NCBI RefSeq assembly: GCF_900149685.1
Contig: NZ_LT702999.1
Coordinates: 1,178,001-1,242,000 of the forward strand
From: Erythrobacter sp. Alg231-14
Lineage (GTDB): Bacteria > Pseudomonadota > Alphaproteobacteria > Sphingomonadales > Sphingomonadaceae
Length of the DNA stretch: 64,000 nucleotides
Direction: 5' to 3'
The notes under the pieces were generated by a model that searched no databases, was not told the origin of the DNA, and saw only the letters and a list, made by a program, of their open reading frames with translations. Numbering within the stretch: the first letter of the stretch is position 1; each line of letters starts with the position of its first letter. A program made the position numbers and the translations under genes. This document shows positions 21,001 to 28,116 of the stretch, piece after piece.

Positions 21001-21866
21001 GTGGTCGCGGCATTCTTTGAAATAGAGACCATGTAAATGCGGTGATTGTCACCGATCCCGGTGCTGCCCGGGCCGCCGGTTGTGCCGCTGTGTTCGAGCG
21101 CGGCAAAGCCGTTATCGTTGCCGATCGACACTTGAATATCGAACAAACCATCTGGGCTGAACGTGATCGTTCCAGCCTCTGCCGCAACCAAGGCGGCCTG
21201 ACCGTTCACCTGAATATTGCCCGCTTGAGTAATTGCGGGCGCAAACAGAGCAACATAGCTTCCTTCTTCCAGAGCGTTAATTTGCGCTCCGGGCTCGATG
21301 AGGATGTCGCTAAACCCTTCGGCCTGTTGAAAATCGACCGTATCGTTGATGATGAAATTGCCATTGCCATCCGTAAGAGGCGCGGCCGTGGTCAGTCCCA
21401 AATTTCCAACGTCAATAACGGCATTGGACCCAATAACAATCCCGCCCGGCGTGTAGAAAAACACGGTCCCGCCAGTAACGCTACCGCCCATGCCATCTTG
21501 GATCTGAGAGACGATATTACCATCCAGAATGATTCGGCTGAATGGATCAATAGGCGTGATACGGTTGAGGACAGCGAAATCGCTAATCCCGGTGCCGTTT
21601 GTGAATGTCAAGGTGGTGCCATCGGGCTGCAACAAGATGTCGCCAAACCCAGATTGATCATCCGGCACCCAATCGATCACCGCGCTATTGGTTTCCACCG
21701 AAACATCAGTTGCATCGGGTGCAATTGTGATAGTCGCGCTACCTTCGGCAACGGTGCCCTGCGCGAGAAGGGATTGTGCCTGTGCCGGACTGGATGCGAG
21801 CACAAGCCCGGTGGCAAGTGCCAAAGCAGAAGACTGAGTCAGCGCGAGATGATTTTTATAAGCCAA
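12021..21866 (-). CDS. Giant TpsA exoprotein, filamentous-haemagglutinin type
   Basis: A 3281-residue protein. The start is a TTG at 21866 with GAGGAA a few bases upstream, giving a clean signal peptide (1-31, ending PAQAQ). The TPS secretion domain follows (about 32-260), with NSAVIDW and TPGGIVIGSNAVIDVG; the usual NPNGI is replaced by TPGGI. Next come three long internal repeats (about residues 470-1630), a Gly/Asp-rich region with many GGDGG steps (about 1630-2170), a run of short beta-helix repeats (about 2300-2720) and an acidic Ser/Asp/Glu tail (about 3070-3260). The only cysteines noticed are the pair CELGGC near residue 3048. The product is predicted to cross the outer membrane through the TpsB just upstream and form a long beta-helical fibre on or off the surface, acting in adhesion or competition. 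The exact target is unknown. Confidence 0.9.
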   Translation of the reverse strand: MAYKNHLALTQSSALALATGLVLASSPAQAQSLLAQGTVAEGSATITIAPDATDVSVETNSAVIDWVPDDQSGFGDILLQPDGTTLTFTNGTGISDFAVLNRITPIDPFSRIILDGNIVSQIQDGMGGSVTGGTVFFYTPGGIVIGSNAVIDVGNLGLTTAAPLTDGNGNFIINDTVDFQQAEGFSDILIEPGAQINALEEGSYVALFAPAITQAGNIQVNGQAALVAAEAGTITFSPDGLFDIQVSIGNDNGFAALEHSGTTGGPGSTGIGDNHRIYMVSISKNAATTLAINGGSSIGFDVAQVASMDGDVVVLSSGYNITVGEIEDVPVNPAINSFIDINDQDVGNGSGVLFTSQVVGQALTDVNITSIFSNITFEESASFLSGGINVLVDEASGFIGSLDAQEDLTLIAGLDRIGQDAGDVFFRVNNGAVATVAGNLVVASNASIDSNGTNTVTSGTAQVLVNSGGVLNVGGNLIADASVDLTGTSEGFDAEAGFATVFAEFGGATIDVGGVIRVLSNAVAGIGGRATASTAEVRVQNTGVISASEMNISADATAGEDFGLGGNIATAGTASLIALDAGSSVTVLNGNTIGDGALGELDFLSSEAFASNGVSGNGGDAFSGNTELTVESGATVNLANDPLNPLFIVNTAIAGDTLASDSVGGQAQNGSSIMRINDTTANLGRLSVRTLAQGGSAVGMSERSSGGNATGGFEQWDFNNSDVTIAFDEIRFERFAGSGSLDGLGVDGGAFGNDFNIFLASTIFDVQSDLLITTLAVDGDGSAGDAGPIGVISSGGAFNVAGNMLLSGPSVSFTINDNFGATAPGTLQIDGDLTIEALSPAFGSDVGSANIRLEGGSTGVIGGNVLIVSRAMEDANGDGGVSGSFAGISVEGANTALAIGGNAIIDASVDLSSSSTGLDAISGNADVSVQQGASLSVGGVTRLLSNAIAGDDGNATGSFTFVGVFDGGQFTTGELSLSADAIGGEGGLGAGGNAIAGTVEIAVNGSGSSLTVLNANTIGDAGMGELEFLSSEAFGGLGIAGDGGDAIAGSTNINVTDGGTISLPDSVLNPLLIVNTAIGGDTIFDNAMAGFAQSGFNRFVITDSIANLGRLSVLVDVRGGSGLAGSTSSFGGDAFLDNNEFLVTNSDVDVAFDSIRFIAEAGSASPAGFAANGNLITGTFNFVVENSLLNILSNLQIDATGFDGNNDATNSQNLNLSLSGSGVTVAGDIDLSASTATLTAAQNFSSGNSSTLDVAGNISLVTTGPNFGGDGGRSEVFITGGSAVSAGGSVLISALANGDFDNNGTNSGGSARLIVENLGSTLDVAGNLVIDASADLSGTSNGLTAQGGFAELFMQNGVQVTVGGVTRMLTNAHAGDSGSAIGGNAQLSTFGGALFTTGELNMSADATGGLDVGGGAGDATGGTVGLTSSDDDSAITILSGNVTGDVALGELDFMSSEAIGGAGVFGSGGNANGGFVNISIRNGGTAFFGGIAGTPLTLLNTARGGDTEASDSTAGSASSANIIVDVSNSTADLGTLSLIASSLGGSASGGAQRTNGGFASGGTTQISFFNADVDVAFDSIILEQIGGNGTGDVGIAGGGAFGGNFAFSANSSTVDILSGVLVFAESIGGDGHQGGNATGVGSVPFFENSTINIDGSFFVENFATGGNGIGSGAVVGGNANTQFIGMQVRNTALTANGVISVGSRATGGDASEGTAGNATASETFVGMFGGSTITANSFEVSSRATGGSIQPGGAGRGGDANSARAAISFDGGVADGPVTFTGDVVAIATATGGDGGDLGGDGGNAVSGGGEFRTFEPGTFNVGGDVTLESDALGGDSTLGMGGTSQYGFIGLSTDGGQINITGDVDIFADSDGGDGLIGGDATGNLTRIAVTGGGLIIGGELTVETDVSGGDGVNGALAGDGGVGTGNTVLIDARNNDGGIPSLIRVGSLDVDVDVDGGSGGDGGTMADGGVGGDANGGSAFIFGRAINGTLEVLGRTNINIDTRGGRGGNGVNGGAGGDAIRGAAQFGTASGGAVPNLVEGAATFDDIDAEVGNFGGDGGDATTGVGGDGGDARQGVLTLLTRGALVTAADVELTGESVGGDGGSGATAGNGGNAAAATLSLAVSQAFQNPGRGALNLGEVLMETFSTGGTGAVEGASQFSTGGEVSITQSDAVIESLEINLGGETAPDFLVDDGMGGLVPVTVNPFRFALTDATLNGPGGEYLLTTLGDVNLVVADSVLETRLLEITAANFVAPDPSDPPLAPGEINVTQEMNLISTVGDIFTQANISGVGTNSRLNLTSAGSIFVGDVTAPNITLSAPNGQIVTGAVDSSGGGVSLVTGDPIDLGSITAEFVTAVSTGGDITSNGVINVTGALDLTAAGSIVLADVTAGSVSATAQAGDIIFSSPLVVAGDILLNAAGLIQLAGLSGGSLFAESEDGDIFSDGLLDVEGAIDLNASGSIDLDGVNAESMVATTGQFGTVTLNGPTVLDTSLDIAAGGTIDISDVTAASVTAMTLDGNVISSGALNVTGAVDLQAPGDIEINDVNAGLLNAQAQTGVILFVNQNPLIVNGAITLDAAGLIQFDGAVIAGSINASSGDQIFAGSVLSAGGDITLNANGSVDTTNVSADSLTVTSGQFASINLGGVTSVNGAVQVGSGGSVTLGDVNAGSLDVTALDGNITANSALNVVGLIDLDAVGSIELRDVVAGSLVASTQIGDVTGLNPIVVTGSLNIDAAGNAGFVALSGSSITVQAGELVQVNDDWQSELIDITGSRLEFTSRGGLDAGEDGTINLTSTNDQGVFLTDTDNSGIQRFVVDTNALERMQSGQLVIAGAANFDGADIEIGDLDLSSSPILTNLILRTLDQQGDILVRGNVTASASDPIALSIETGQFMIDSTAGSIDLLANGGSIAISADTIAIGEASLFDALTGDETAEELFDLLSAPAATSRPDGVLNGATLIFDARDDILVQNTGTEEAPAGITVASAEGLQFGADRRRASEEVLFVINAQINDGTGNVLTGDEAATAIIDVLPEDSMFAAGSRFNGCELGGCDATEAPAGDQGEVTSTVSAAISGTGSSGSSGSGNSGSGDSGADSGGNDDSGSGNDEGSDDSSGSSAGANTGSSGSGSNGGGDVSADNVDDGGGGNEDFVIEDTDDGSSDSGSGSDDSDSGSSESDGDSGEDSNSSESDDSEAEGEESESEEAEESEEEESEEEEEEAAEEEEEESEGPASGPIAPPVSIISTNALDRNGAINDPISGSGNPGLIDPDVTGPQADGNGEQP
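12090..12660 (-). repeat. Low-complexity acidic/serine C-terminal tail of TpsA
   Basis: Within the TpsA gene this stretch encodes runs of Gly-Ser, Asp-Ser and finally almost pure Glu (about 12190-12300). The base pattern is TC/CT-rich on the plus strand, which creates long stop-free frames there that are not genes. Such tails suit an extended, Ca2+-binding or unfolded terminal segment. Confidence 0.7.
13700..14950 (-). repeat. Short beta-helix repeats in TpsA
   Basis: A series of roughly 55-70-residue units built on GxIxLxDVxAGSLxA, GDI and LxVxGAxxLxAxGxI. Units are visible around DVTAGSVSATAQAGDI, NAESMVATTGQFG, DVTAASVTAMTLDGNV, DVNAGLLNAQAQTG, NVSADSLTVTSGQF, DVNAGSLDVTALDGN and DVVAGSLVASTQIGDV. 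The alternation is what is expected for coils of a right-handed beta-helix. Confidence 0.75.
16980..20450 (-). repeat. Three tandem 1.28-kb modules inside TpsA
   Basis: The same order of landmarks recurs three times at about 1277-base spacing. Each module starts with a GNxxxDASxDL stretch (near 20450, 19172 and 17895), followed by VGGVxRxLxNA, SADAxGG, a GELxFxSSEA block (near 20070, 18798 and 17523), and SDVDVAFDSI or a close variant. Module 1 is about 19173-20450 and module 2 about 17896-19172. Module 3 begins near 17895 and is recognisable to about 16980. Protein similarity is clear but the copies have diverged, so this is an old duplication. Edges are approximate. Confidence 0.8.
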
Positions 21867-21883
21867 AATCTTGTTCCTCGGTC

Positions 21884-23635
21884 TTAAATGCTTGCGGTGA
21901 AGGTAAAGAGCACGCGGACATCGCCTCGCTCTGTTTGAAGCCCGGCCCGTTTAAGGGGCACTGCGATGCTGGCATCGAGGCTAAACCGTCCGCCAAAAGA
22001 AGTTCGCGCGCCCGCGCCAACAGAATACAGATCGTCGTCGATCTCTGGCCCTTCGTTCCAAACCTTTGCCAGGTCGAAAAATCCATAAGGCTGGATCGCG
22101 ACTTCGCCCGCCTCGCCCAACGGCAATGTAGCCGTGCGCAATTCGGTGGTGATACCGACGCCGCTATCACCAATGATCGTGCCAGGGTCGTAACCGCGCC
22201 CGACGGTAAAGTTACCGGCCGCAAATTCCTCAAAACCGAACAAGCCGCCGCCAAGTGACAGTTGAGCGCGCGGTTTCACGCTCAAAGCAATGAGGCTGCT
22301 CAACGAAACTTCGACTGCGCCGCTGGCGCGAATGACAGAGCTGGTCGGCTCCCCATCTAGCCGGCCAGGATTGATCTGTCCGGCGGGGCATGTTGGTCCC
22401 AAACAAACGCTGGACGCGCCAAAGACGTTCAACCCTTGGCGAAATTCGATGGTTGCCGCCGTGCGGTAACGCGGCGCTCGCCGATCAAGATCGATCGAAT
22501 CGTAATCCAACTTGATCCAGCCGACCCGAATTCGGTCGCGCGAAAGCGGCGCGATAAAATCGACATCTTGATTGATGTAATCGAACCCAGTGCTGAGGAA
22601 GATGTTCTCTCCCTGCGTCCGTTTGAGCGGGTAACCAACCGATATTCCGGCAAACAGCGTTTCCGCCGTTAATTCAGCAACTGGCCCACCAGCCCCCGGG
22701 ATGCCCACTGGCGCGCTGGTACCAAGGTCGGGTTTGGTCCAAGCATAGGTGAACTGACCGTCGACCACGATGCCTTCACCGCCTGGGCGGAATTCATGGG
22801 CGGCTTGCAAAACGTGCTGTTCAGAAAAGTCGCTGCTGGCGAAATAGGAAAGCGTGGTGACGTCACCCATTCCCGTAAGCCCAAAGAACCGCCCCCTAAC
22901 CTGTCCACCAAATGGGCCCGTGGCTTCTGCGCCGTAGTTCTGGATCGCCAAATCAAAGGACGATTTTTCCCGTCGAACAGTGACCTCGCCGATCAAAGCG
23001 CCTGGATCATCGCCAGCTGGCCTAAGCGTCAGATTGACTGTGTACCCTGGCAAGTCGCGGGCGAGCAGCAAATATCGCTCAGCCTGATTGCGATCAAAAA
23101 TCTCATCTTCGGACAACCGGCCAAGATATTGCTGAAGCTTACCTTCTGCACCGCGTGTTTCGCCGCGCGCACGGATCGCTGTGATCCGGCCATACAAAAC
23201 TTCAAAATTTACGCTGCCATCTTCGATCCGCTGGGTCGGAACTTGCGTCGCCGCGAGGTACCCTTTGTTGCGCAAGATCGTTGCCGCCGCATCGCGAATT
23301 TCACATAGGACAGCTACGGAATGTTCTTGGCCTTCAAACGGCTTCCAAGCGCCTTCCAATTCTTCGGGAGTAGCGCCCTTCAGTCCATTAAAGTTCACTT
23401 CCCGAATGGTGACTGTCACTTCGGCATATTGCGGATCAGCCAAGGCGCATGGCGATCTTTCAATCCCGCCTTCAATGTTCAGACGCGGAGCCGGCGCTAC
23501 ATCATCACGCGCAACGCCCTGCAATTCTTCGCGGGTGGGAGCGGCTATCTGTGCGTTCGCATCAGATGCAAAACCAATGAAAAACGGAGTCAGCGCTGCC
23601 GCCAATCCGCCTGCTGCGCAGGATTTATTCGTCAC
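21884..23635 (-). CDS. TpsB outer-membrane transporter (ShlB/FhaC/HecB family)
   Basis: A 583-residue protein, first gene of the two-partner secretion operon. GTG start with a G-run and TAATAA just upstream; signal peptide about 1-29 (SDANAQ). POTRA region about 70-215: TVTIREVNFNG opens the first domain and the YGRITAIRARGE stretch leads into the second. The 16-strand barrel follows from about 230. FTVGRGYDPG near 480 corresponds to the conserved VRGY tip of loop L6 that is needed for secretion by FhaC-type proteins. The gene ends 17 bases before the TpsA start, so the exoprotein at 12021-21866 is its evident client. A cell-surface CHAT protein follows that. Regulation is unknown; the promoter should lie in 23636-24068. 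Confidence 0.9.
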   Translation of the reverse strand: MTNKSCAAGGLAAALTPFFIGFASDANAQIAAPTREELQGVARDDVAPAPRLNIEGGIERSPCALADPQYAEVTVTIREVNFNGLKGATPEELEGAWKPFEGQEHSVAVLCEIRDAAATILRNKGYLAATQVPTQRIEDGSVNFEVLYGRITAIRARGETRGAEGKLQQYLGRLSEDEIFDRNQAERYLLLARDLPGYTVNLTLRPAGDDPGALIGEVTVRREKSSFDLAIQNYGAEATGPFGGQVRGRFFGLTGMGDVTTLSYFASSDFSEQHVLQAAHEFRPGGEGIVVDGQFTYAWTKPDLGTSAPVGIPGAGGPVAELTAETLFAGISVGYPLKRTQGENIFLSTGFDYINQDVDFIAPLSRDRIRVGWIKLDYDSIDLDRRAPRYRTAATIEFRQGLNVFGASSVCLGPTCPAGQINPGRLDGEPTSSVIRASGAVEVSLSSLIALSVKPRAQLSLGGGLFGFEEFAAGNFTVGRGYDPGTIIGDSGVGITTELRTATLPLGEAGEVAIQPYGFFDLAKVWNEGPEIDDDLYSVGAGARTSFGGRFSLDASIAVPLKRAGLQTERGDVRVLFTFTASI

Positions 23636-24068
23636 TTATTACCCCCCAACTGCCCCCCCCGAGGGCAGTAAGCGCACTAAGAATGACCCAATTACGGTCG
23701 ATCATGCGCGCCAAAACACTCAAAAAGCGTTTCGTTGTAATCTGCCTAACAAGTCAAGCTTTAACCATGAAAAATATTTTAGTACTGATGCTTAGCAACC
23801 AGAAGGCTGTGGAATTACGTATCAATTTCAACACATAAAGGCAGAAACAAAGATACAGTCTATTTCCACGGTTTTCATGGGCTGGCATCAGCATACGAAA
23901 TGGAGCACACGCCGTATCCCAACGTTGCTAAAGGCGAGTTAGGCCACAGAATTGGTTCAATATCGCCCCAAGTATCGACCAATACCGCAAAGGCAGTGCA
24001 CCCGCACCACTTGCGCAACGATGTCTAAGTTCCTTGTTTAGAGTTATCAGGTAAGGCTAACGAGCATC
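23636..24068. other. Divergent intergenic region, AT-rich patch
   Basis: This stretch separates the TPS operon (minus) from the coiled-coil/cyclase pair (plus). An AT-rich patch at about 23755-23800 could hold promoter elements. A 23-codon frame starts at 23767 but has no ribosome site and is not called. AAGG lies upstream of the ATG at 24069. No inverted repeat was recognised. Confidence 0.45.
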
Positions 24069-24626
24069 ATGCCTGAGAAACAAACAGACAGCCCAAGCGA
24101 CCCGGTCGCGGAAAACCGCCAATTGAAGCGAACCGTCGCATCAATGCGCGAAGCTTTGGAAGACAAAGACCACGAAACGCGACAAAAACTGCAAAGTGCA
24201 CAGGCCGATACAGTGGTTGAAGTTACGCAGTTAAAATTGACCATTCAGGCATTGCGAGACGAGCTGGAGCAGAAAGCCCACGACGCGCAAAACCTTGTAC
24301 AAGCTGCACGTCAGGAAGCCGCTGCTGAGATCAAACAGTTGCGCGACACAGCTCAGGCACTGCGCGACACCTTGGATGATCACCACGCCGAAGCTGGAGG
24401 GCGGGTCCAAGCCGAGAAACAAGCCGCCGCCGGAGAGATCAATCAACTGCGCGAAGCGGTTCAAGTACAGCGCGAAGATATGGAAGACTTGCGCCAAAAG
24501 GCACGTGAAGACAAACAAGCACTCGAACGCAAACACCGGGATCAATTGCGCGAATTGCAAAGCACGATCCAACACCTGCGCGACGACCTAACGGACGCAA
24601 CGCGCATCACGGAGAGACAAGCATGA
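24069..24626 (+). CDS. Coiled-coil protein coupled to adenylate cyclase
   Basis: A 185-residue protein, highly charged and almost entirely predicted coiled coil (rich in Gln, Glu, Arg, Lys, Leu and Ala; no Cys, no membrane segment). It has an internal repeat of about 35 residues: EVTQLKLTIQALRDEL, EIKQLRDTAQALRDTL and EINQLREAVQVQREDM follow one another. No enzyme motif is seen. Its last codons overlap the start of the cyclase gene (ATGA), so the two are made together. It may be a partner or scaffold that sets the oligomeric state or position of the cyclase. That is inferred from gene order only, and no known family was recognised. Confidence 0.75.
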   Translation: MPEKQTDSPSDPVAENRQLKRTVASMREALEDKDHETRQKLQSAQADTVVEVTQLKLTIQALRDELEQKAHDAQNLVQAARQEAAAEIKQLRDTAQALRDTLDDHHAEAGGRVQAEKQAAAGEINQLREAVQVQREDMEDLRQKAREDKQALERKHRDQLRELQSTIQHLRDDLTDATRITERQA

Positions 24627-26911
24627 ATGACGTTTCGGAGGCCGCAAAGCCTGGCCTCGAATTGCCGCAGGCTGAGCGGGTGCGCCAGCTGCAAATGATG
24701 CTTGATGTTTCGCGTCAAGTCGCATCGATGGATACGCTCGATGCCGTGCTCGATACTTTGGTGAGTGTGGCCGTCGATCAAACTGGAGCGGAACGCGGCT
24801 CTCTGTTTCTCCACGACCCTGCGTCTGGGGAATTGTTCAGCCGCATCGCGCAAGGATTAAAACGCCGCGAAATTCGCATCTTGGACGATGTCGGCATCGC
24901 CGGATCAACCTTTCATAGCGGCGAAGGGTTGATCATCCACGATGCGTACAACGATGAACGTTTCAACCGCCAGGTCGACGCGGAAACGGGTTTCACGACC
25001 AAATCGATCCTAGCGACGCCTGTGCGCAACGCCAAAAATCAGATCATTGGCGTCGCCCAAGTTTTGAACAAAATTGACGGCGAATTCACACAGCAAGACC
25101 TCGCCGTGCTCGAAGGGGTGACGACCCAATGCGCGATCACGCTGCAGTCGATGCAACTGGTTGAACGAATGGAGGACACCCGCCGACGCGAGATTGAATT
25201 TCTGAACATTGTTTCGGAGATGACGTCAGAGCTAGAATTGTCGACATTGCTCCGCCGGGTAATGACCGAAGCGACCACGATGCTGGATGCGGAACGCTCC
25301 ACCTTGTTCATCAATGATGAGAAAACCAACGAGCTGTTTAGTCACGTTGGCGAAGGGTTGGACGCGATGGAAATTCGTCTTCCCAATCATCTTGGCATTG
25401 CAGGTTCGGTGTTCACGTCGGGCGAAGCGATCAACATTCCCCACGCCTATACTGACCTGCGGTTCAACCCCAGTTTTGACAAGCAGTCGGGCTTTTTCAC
25501 ACGATCCATTCTGTGTGTTCCAGTGGTCAACAAAGCAGGGGACGTCATCGGCGTCACTCAAGTCCTCAACAAGAGCGGCGGCCCATTCACAGCGGAAGAC
25601 GAAAGCCGGTTGAAGGCCTTCACTGCACAGATCGCCATCGGTCTCGAGAATGCGAAGCTGTTTGGCGACATTCAGTCGATGAAAAATTACACTGAAAGCA
25701 TGCTTCAATCCATGTCGAATGGTGTGATGACCTTTGACGAAGAGGGTGCCAACCGGACCTGCAATCAAGCAGGCGGGCGGATTATGCGCACCCCTCCAGC
25801 CGATATGTTGGGCAAATCGCCGCTGGAGGTCTTGGGCGAAGAGAACCAATGGCTGGTCGATAAGATTGCACGGGTTTCAGAAACCAATGCTGGCGAAAAC
25901 CTAATGGATGTTGAGCTCGCGTTTGGCGACGAAACCGTATCCGCCAATGTCACCGTTTTGCCGATGGAATCAGGCGATGGTGCATCACTTGGAACTCTGG
26001 CGATGATAGAAGACATCTCGGACGCAAAGCGGGCGAAATCGACCCTCTCGCGGTACATGGATCCGGGTCTAGCGGCGCAAATGCTAACCGGTGGCAACGA
26101 AGACGATATTCTGGGCGGAAGGGACACCACCGCGACAGTTCTGTTTTCCGATATTCGCGGCTTTACCACAATCACCGAAAAGCTTGGTGCTCAGGGCACC
26201 GTCGGATTGCTCAACGACTATTTCGAATTGATGGTCGACTGCATTTCAGAACAAGGTGGCATGCTCGACAAGTTTATCGGTGATGCCATCATGGCTGCGT
26301 TTGGGATACCGATCGCCAATGATGACGATGAAGATCGCGGATTGCGCGCCGGGATCAACATGATCGCACGCCTGCGCGAATGGAACGTTGCACGCGAAGC
26401 ACGAGGCGAGATGCCGGTTGATATGGGATTGGGCCTTAACACCGATCGTATTGTAGCGGGCAATATCGGGTCAAAGAAACGCATGGATTACACCATGATT
26501 GGCGACGGCGTGAATTTGGCCGCTCGGCTGGAAAGCGCGTGCAAACAATACTCCGCGCGCATCCTGCTTTCGGAATACACAGTAGCAAAATTGAAAGGCG
26601 TCTACCGCCTGCGCGAAGTTGATAAGGTGGTTGTCAAAGGTAAGACCGAACCGGTCGGCGTGTTTGAATGTCTCGACTATCATGACGATACGACATTCCC
26701 GAACCTTCAAGATGTTCTGGGCAATTTCAACGAGGGCGTAAAAACCTACCGCAACCAAGATTGGGATCGAGCTGAGAGCTTTTTTGCCAAAGCGCTGAAA
26801 GCCAACCCTCAAGACAATCTCAGCGATATTTACATCGATCGCTGCAAGATGATGAAGGCAAATCCGCCGGGCGACGATTGGACCGGCGTCTGGATTATGA
26901 AAGACAAGTGA
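24623..26911 (+). CDS. GAF-GAF-PAS-like class III adenylate cyclase
   Basis: A 762-residue cytoplasmic protein without membrane segments. Two GAF domains (about 35-180 and 205-345), each containing the VxNKxGxFxxxD type ending (VLNKIDGEFTQQD, VLNKSGGPFTAED). A PAS-like segment (about 355-465), then the catalytic domain (about 490-665). Key residues: metal Asp in LFSDIRGFT and in FIGDAIMA; Lys in LDKFIGD and Asp in MIGDGVNLAARLE suit ATP; Asn and Arg of NLAAR are the transition-state residues. All catalytic positions appear intact. A helical, TPR-like tail (about 690-762) follows. GAF domains bind cyclic nucleotides or other small ligands, so feedback or redox/ligand control is likely. It overlaps the coiled-coil gene by 4 bases. 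A strong hairpin lies directly after the stop. Confidence 0.9.
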   Translation: MNDVSEAAKPGLELPQAERVRQLQMMLDVSRQVASMDTLDAVLDTLVSVAVDQTGAERGSLFLHDPASGELFSRIAQGLKRREIRILDDVGIAGSTFHSGEGLIIHDAYNDERFNRQVDAETGFTTKSILATPVRNAKNQIIGVAQVLNKIDGEFTQQDLAVLEGVTTQCAITLQSMQLVERMEDTRRREIEFLNIVSEMTSELELSTLLRRVMTEATTMLDAERSTLFINDEKTNELFSHVGEGLDAMEIRLPNHLGIAGSVFTSGEAINIPHAYTDLRFNPSFDKQSGFFTRSILCVPVVNKAGDVIGVTQVLNKSGGPFTAEDESRLKAFTAQIAIGLENAKLFGDIQSMKNYTESMLQSMSNGVMTFDEEGANRTCNQAGGRIMRTPPADMLGKSPLEVLGEENQWLVDKIARVSETNAGENLMDVELAFGDETVSANVTVLPMESGDGASLGTLAMIEDISDAKRAKSTLSRYMDPGLAAQMLTGGNEDDILGGRDTTATVLFSDIRGFTTITEKLGAQGTVGLLNDYFELMVDCISEQGGMLDKFIGDAIMAAFGIPIANDDDEDRGLRAGINMIARLREWNVAREARGEMPVDMGLGLNTDRIVAGNIGSKKRMDYTMIGDGVNLAARLESACKQYSARILLSEYTVAKLKGVYRLREVDKVVVKGKTEPVGVFECLDYHDDTTFPNLQDVLGNFNEGVKTYRNQDWDRAESFFAKALKANPQDNLSDIYIDRCKMMKANPPGDDWTGVWIMKDK

Positions 26912-26914
26912 TTG

Positions 26915-26937
26915 GGCGGGACCGAAACGGTCCCGCC
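26915..26937. terminator. Hairpin between convergent genes
   Basis: Perfect 10-base stem (GGCGGGACCG with CGGTCCCGCC) and AAA loop, 3 bases after the cyclase stop and 10 bases before the end of the acyl-CoA dehydrogenase gene on the other strand. The T tract is weak on both sides. It probably serves both transcripts. Confidence 0.7.
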
Positions 26938-26947
26938 GCAACCTTAA

Positions 26948-28078
26948 TCATGAAAGGCCGATATGCCGTTTCATGTGATGATCAACATTGCCGAATTCGG
27001 AATCAAAGATCGTCAAACGCTTGAAATAACTACCAATCGCAAGCTCATCGGTCATACCCATGCCGCCGTGGATTTGGATCGCTTCCTGACCAATATGGTG
27101 CGCAGCTTGTCCAATACGCACCTTAGCCGAAGAAGCGGCCAATTTGCGCTCTTTGTCTGAGCCGTCCAAACGCAGGGTCGCAAGATACGTAAGCGACACC
27201 GCCTGCTCATATTCAGTGTACATATCGACCATGCGGTGTTGCAGAACTTGGAACGACCCAATCGCGACACCAAACTGTTTGCGTTGGCGCGAATATTCAA
27301 CGGTCATCGCATGCGCGACTTTCATTGCTCCACACGCTTCTGCGCATTGCGCCGCAATCGCTTCGTCAGTGACACGTTCGATCAACGGCAAAGCGGCTCC
27401 TTCTTCACCAATCAATGCATCGGCAGGCAAAGAGACATTTTCCAGATACACTTCGGATGCGCGGCGCCCATCAACAGTCGGGTAATCTCGGGTAACGACG
27501 CCATCGGCCGATTTATCGACCACGAAAACGGACACGCCGTCATGATCGCGCTGCTCACCCGATGTCCGGGCGGTAACGATCAGATGCGTTGCCCAAGGAG
27601 CGCCAATCACAACCGCCTTATGGCCGTTCAATACATAACCGCCGCTTTCCTTCTTCGCGGTGGTTTGCAAGTCAGCGTAGTCATAGCGACCGCGCGGTTC
27701 GGCATAGGCAAACGCAAAAATGCGACTCCCATCGACGATCCCGCCGATATGCTCTTCTTTTTGTGCGGCCGTTCCCGCGTGCTTTAGAAAGCCACCAGCA
27801 CACACCACGGTTGGCACAAAGGGCTCCACCACGAGGCCTTTGCCGAATTCCTCCATGACCACCATGGCATCGACTGCGCCGCCGCCAAAGCCGCCATCGG
27901 CCTCGCTAAACGGCATGCCCAAAATGCCAAGTTCTGCCAATTGCGCCCAAATTTCTGGACGCCAGCCGCTGTCGCTATCGACAACGCCGCGGCGCGTGTC
28001 CCAATCATAATTTTCGCGCACAAGCCGTGAAAGGCCATCGCGCACCATTTCTTGTTCTTCGGTAAAATTGAAGTCCAC
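26948..28078 (-). CDS. Acyl-CoA dehydrogenase family protein (smaller subunit)
   Basis: A 376-residue protein of the acyl-CoA dehydrogenase fold: N-terminal helical domain (MDFNFTEEQEMVRDG), middle beta domain (FAYAEPRGRYDY, GHKAVVIGAPWA), and C-terminal helices with RKQFGVAIGSFQVLQHRMVDM and IQIHGGMGMTDE, the flavin-contact signature. At the C-terminus the usual YEGT segment of medium-chain enzymes is replaced by IFDSEFGN. It lies 38 bases downstream of a second, larger acyl-CoA dehydrogenase. Adjacent unlike pairs of this kind form alpha2beta2 enzymes acting on bulky CoA esters such as steroid side chains (FadE28-FadE29, ChsE1-ChsE2). A joint enzyme is likely; the substrate is unknown. Confidence 0.85.
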   Translation of the reverse strand: MDFNFTEEQEMVRDGLSRLVRENYDWDTRRGVVDSDSGWRPEIWAQLAELGILGMPFSEADGGFGGGAVDAMVVMEEFGKGLVVEPFVPTVVCAGGFLKHAGTAAQKEEHIGGIVDGSRIFAFAYAEPRGRYDYADLQTTAKKESGGYVLNGHKAVVIGAPWATHLIVTARTSGEQRDHDGVSVFVVDKSADGVVTRDYPTVDGRRASEVYLENVSLPADALIGEEGAALPLIERVTDEAIAAQCAEACGAMKVAHAMTVEYSRQRKQFGVAIGSFQVLQHRMVDMYTEYEQAVSLTYLATLRLDGSDKERKLAASSAKVRIGQAAHHIGQEAIQIHGGMGMTDELAIGSYFKRLTIFDSEFGNVDHHMKRHIGLS

Positions 28079-28116
28079 TGATACTCTCCGGTGTCGAATG
28101 CGTCCTCTTCAAGCCT

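Noticed and set aside
12021..21866. Whether the exoprotein gene is broken or pieced from several genes
   Set aside because: The frame is continuous from the signal peptide to the stop, and the repeats are in phase throughout.
23767..23838. 23-codon frame in the AT-rich gap
   Set aside because: No ribosome site and no recognisable peptide; too short to support.
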